Shown piece by piece: positions 13,776-15,211 of a stretch of DNA of 15,211 nucleotides. The stretch lies in assembly GCA_023416655.1 (NCBI GenBank), contig JAEZHK010000113.1, forward strand, positions 1-15,211. Reading direction: 5' to 3'. Under the pieces are notes generated by a model. The model saw nothing but the letters and a program-made list of their open reading frames with translations, was not told the DNA's origin and did no database searches. A program made the position numbers and the translations under genes. Origin of the DNA: Bacillota bacterium (GTDB lineage Bacteria; Bacillota; Clostridia; Christensenellales; Aristaeellaceae). Position 1 is the first letter of the stretch. Each line of letters starts with the position of its first letter.

Positions 13776-14721
13776 AATGCGCATCGTATTCATGGGCACG
13801 CCGGAATTCGCCGTGCCCTCTTTTCGCGCGCTGATCGCGCAAGGATACAATGTGGTGGGCGCGTTCACGCAGCCCGACCGCCCGGCGGGGCGCGGCCACA
13901 AACTCGCCGCCTGCCCGGTGAAACTCGAGGCGGAGAAGGCGGGCGTACCGGTCTACCAGTTCCAGAAGATCAAGAGCGATGAAGGCGTCGCGCAGCTTCA
14001 GGCGCTCGCGCCCGATCTCTGCGTCACCGCCGCGTTCGGCCAAATCCTGTCCCAAAAGGTGCTGGACATCCCGAAAATCGGCACGGTCAACGTGCACGCG
14101 TCGCTTTTGCCCGCCTACCGGGGCGCGGCGCCCGTCAACTGGTGCCTGATCGAGGGCGAGACGGTGACCGGCGTCACCACCATGATGACCGACAAGGGCA
14201 TCGACACCGGCGACATCCTTTTGCAGCGCGAACTTATCATCGACCCGGAGGAAAACGCGGGGCAACTTCTGGTCAGGCTTTCCGCAATCGGGGCGGAGCT
14301 TCTCATCCAAACGCTTCAAAAAATCGAGGCGGGTTCCTGCCCGCGCACCCCGCAGGACGCGGCACAAGCGTCCTACTTCCCCATGCTCAAAAAGGAGATG
14401 GGCCAGATCGACTTTACAAAGAGCCCCGAGCGGGTGGTCAACTTGATCCGGGGATTGAATCCGTGGCCCGGCACGTATGCGCTGTTGCCTGAAGGCGCGC
14501 TGAAGATCCACAAGGCGAGACCGGTCGCGCTGGCGCGCGATGCGGTCCCCGGCGAGATCGTGGAGGCCAGCGCGAAGAAGGGCTTCGTCGTCGCCTGTGG
14601 CGGCGGCGCGGTGGAGATCCTTGAAATGCAGGCCCCAAACGCCAAGCCCATGACCGCGAAGGCCTACCTGGCGGGCAAGAGCCTGCCGGTTGGCTTACTA
14701 TTGAATGAGGTGCATGTATGA
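13762..14721 (+). CDS. fmt: Methionyl-tRNA formyltransferase
   Basis: A 319-residue enzyme that formylates initiator methionyl-tRNA with 10-formyl-tetrahydrofolate. The start MRIVFMGTPEFAVPS and the loop QPDRPAGRGHKLAACPVK are typical. The catalytic triad is visible as N110 and H112 in NVHASLLPAYRGAAP and D148 in GIDTGD. The C-terminal tRNA-binding domain shows RGLNPWPGTYA. The GTG at 13762 has AGGAG (13753–13757) four bases before it and overlaps def by 14 nt. The ATG at 13777, two bases after the def stop codon, is the alternative and gives the more usual family start, but has little ribosome binding site. The stop overlaps the next gene as ATGA. Confidence 0.96.
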   Translation: MTKSEMRIVFMGTPEFAVPSFRALIAQGYNVVGAFTQPDRPAGRGHKLAACPVKLEAEKAGVPVYQFQKIKSDEGVAQLQALAPDLCVTAAFGQILSQKVLDIPKIGTVNVHASLLPAYRGAAPVNWCLIEGETVTGVTTMMTDKGIDTGDILLQRELIIDPEENAGQLLVRLSAIGAELLIQTLQKIEAGSCPRTPQDAAQASYFPMLKKEMGQIDFTKSPERVVNLIRGLNPWPGTYALLPEGALKIHKARPVALARDAVPGEIVEASAKKGFVVACGGGAVEILEMQAPNAKPMTAKAYLAGKSLPVGLLLNEVHV

Positions 14722-15211
14722 ACGGCGGCCCCAACAAGCCCCGCGGGCCTCGCCCGCCACGGGATGGAAATCCGCCGCGCAGCGGCAAGCCCGAGAACCG
14801 CGACACCTTCCCCAAGCGTGAAGGTGGCCCGGAGCGCCGCGACAGCTTCCCCAAGCGCGAAGGCACCCCAGTGCGCCGCGACAGCTACCCCAAGCGTGAA
14901 GGCACCCCGGAACGCCGCGATAGCTACCCCAAGCGCGAAGGCACCCCCGAGCGCCGCGACAGCTACCCCAAGCGTGAAGGCACCCCGGAACGCCGCGATA
15001 ACTACCCCAAGCGCGAAGGCACCCCGGAGCGCCGCGACAGCTATCCCAAGCGCGAAGGCACCCCCGAGCGCCGCGACAGCTTCCCCAAGCGCGAAGGCAG
15101 CCCCGAGCGCCGCGACAGCTTCTCCAAGCGCGAAGGTGGCCCGGACCGCCGCGACAGCTACCCCAACCGCGACGGCAGCCCCGAGCACCGCAACAGCTAC
15201 CCCAGCCCCGA
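14718..15211 (+). CDS. Unassigned protein with a repetitive Arg/Pro-rich N-terminus (partial; may be the start of RsmB)
   Basis: The frame starts at ATG 14718, overlapping the fmt stop as ATGA, with GAGGTG (14707–14712) five bases upstream, and is open to the right edge (164 codons). Residues 1–31 are rich in Gly, Pro and Arg (PNKPRGPRPPRDG). From residue 32 on there are ten copies of a 13-residue unit, consensus PKREGTPERRDSY. The composition is highly charged, basic overall and without hydrophobic core residues, so it should be disordered and could bind RNA. No catalytic domain is visible. In Clostridia and Bacillus the genes after fmt often include rsmB, an rRNA cytosine methyltransferase, and Arg-rich tails are frequent on RNA-binding proteins. 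The RsmB idea comes only from position. The codon choice matches the neighbours. Confidence 0.75.
   Translation, partial: MNGGPNKPRGPRPPRDGNPPRSGKPENRDTFPKREGGPERRDSFPKREGTPVRRDSYPKREGTPERRDSYPKREGTPERRDSYPKREGTPERRDNYPKREGTPERRDSYPKREGTPERRDSFPKREGSPERRDSFSKREGGPDRRDSYPNRDGSPEHRNSYPSP
14811..15200 (+). repeat. Ten tandem 39-bp coding repeats
   Basis: Ten in-frame 39-bp units without spacers, each coding the 13 residues PKREGTPERRDSY or a variant. Outer units are more diverged (unit 1 GGPERRDSF; unit 9 SKREGGPDRRDSY; unit 10 PNRDGSPEHRNSY), while the central ones are nearly identical. Variation includes Tyr/Phe at the last position and Thr/Ser/Gly at the sixth. A weaker partial unit (PENRDTF) precedes the first. 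Units 3–4 and 5–6 look like copies of one 78-bp block. Confidence 0.95.

Noticed and set aside
14664..15188. Minus-strand frame with repeated hydrophobic Ala/Leu/Val units that looks like a membrane repeat protein
   Set aside because: It arises because the 39-bp repeat is a multiple of three and keeps every frame open. It has no start signal, and the plus-strand frame has a ribosome binding site and ATGA coupling to fmt.
14811..15200. CRISPR-like array
   Set aside because: Units of 39 bp are directly adjacent with no spacers and read through as one coding frame.

Overview
The window is a compact housekeeping stretch from a GC-rich bacterium of the Firmicutes/Clostridia type. The case for this rests on strong AGGAGG-type ribosome binding sites, a YerC/TrpR-like gene joined to pcrA and ligA, a yicC–gmk–rpoZ–coaBC–priA–def–fmt operon in the order known from Bacillus subtilis, and a decarboxylase cluster with OadG and biotin-carrier subunits as in anaerobic Clostridia and Negativicutes. 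No rRNA, tRNA, insertion sequence, phage gene or CRISPR array was seen. The species cannot be named from the sequence.

Layout. Positions 1–2043 (minus strand): the start of a sodium-pumping type biotin-dependent decarboxylase operon, ordered carboxyltransferase, OadG-like membrane subunit, biotin carrier (cut by the window edge). Positions 2044–2344: a divergent intergenic region with a promoter candidate on each side and two hairpins, one a 44-nt imperfect palindrome. Positions 2345–3061: rsmG, apparently alone, with its own extended -10 promoter and a terminator candidate. Positions 3220–5782: yerC and pcrA, overlapping by 8 nt. Positions 5771–6000: a very densely self-complementary stretch that begins with hairpins at the end of pcrA and continues into what looks like a four-helix junction RNA just ahead of ligA. 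Positions 6043–8019: ligA. Positions 8081 to the right edge: yicC, gmk, rpoZ, coaBC, priA, def, fmt and an unfinished gene, with gaps of at most 28 nt and several overlaps, behind an extended -10 promoter.

Functions. The left operon would couple decarboxylation of a carboxylated acyl-CoA or oxo-acid to sodium export. The rest serves DNA replication and repair (PcrA, LigA, PriA), nucleotide and coenzyme supply (Gmk, CoaBC), transcription (omega subunit), RNA turnover and modification (YicC, RsmG), and N-formyl-methionine handling (Fmt, Def).

The most unusual items are the unassigned structured element before ligA (5865–5999), the palindrome at 2220–2263, and the last gene, whose start is built of ten 13-residue Arg/Pro/Ser/Tyr repeats. 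By neighbourhood the last gene may be the start of an rRNA methyltransferase such as RsmB, but no catalytic domain is inside the window.
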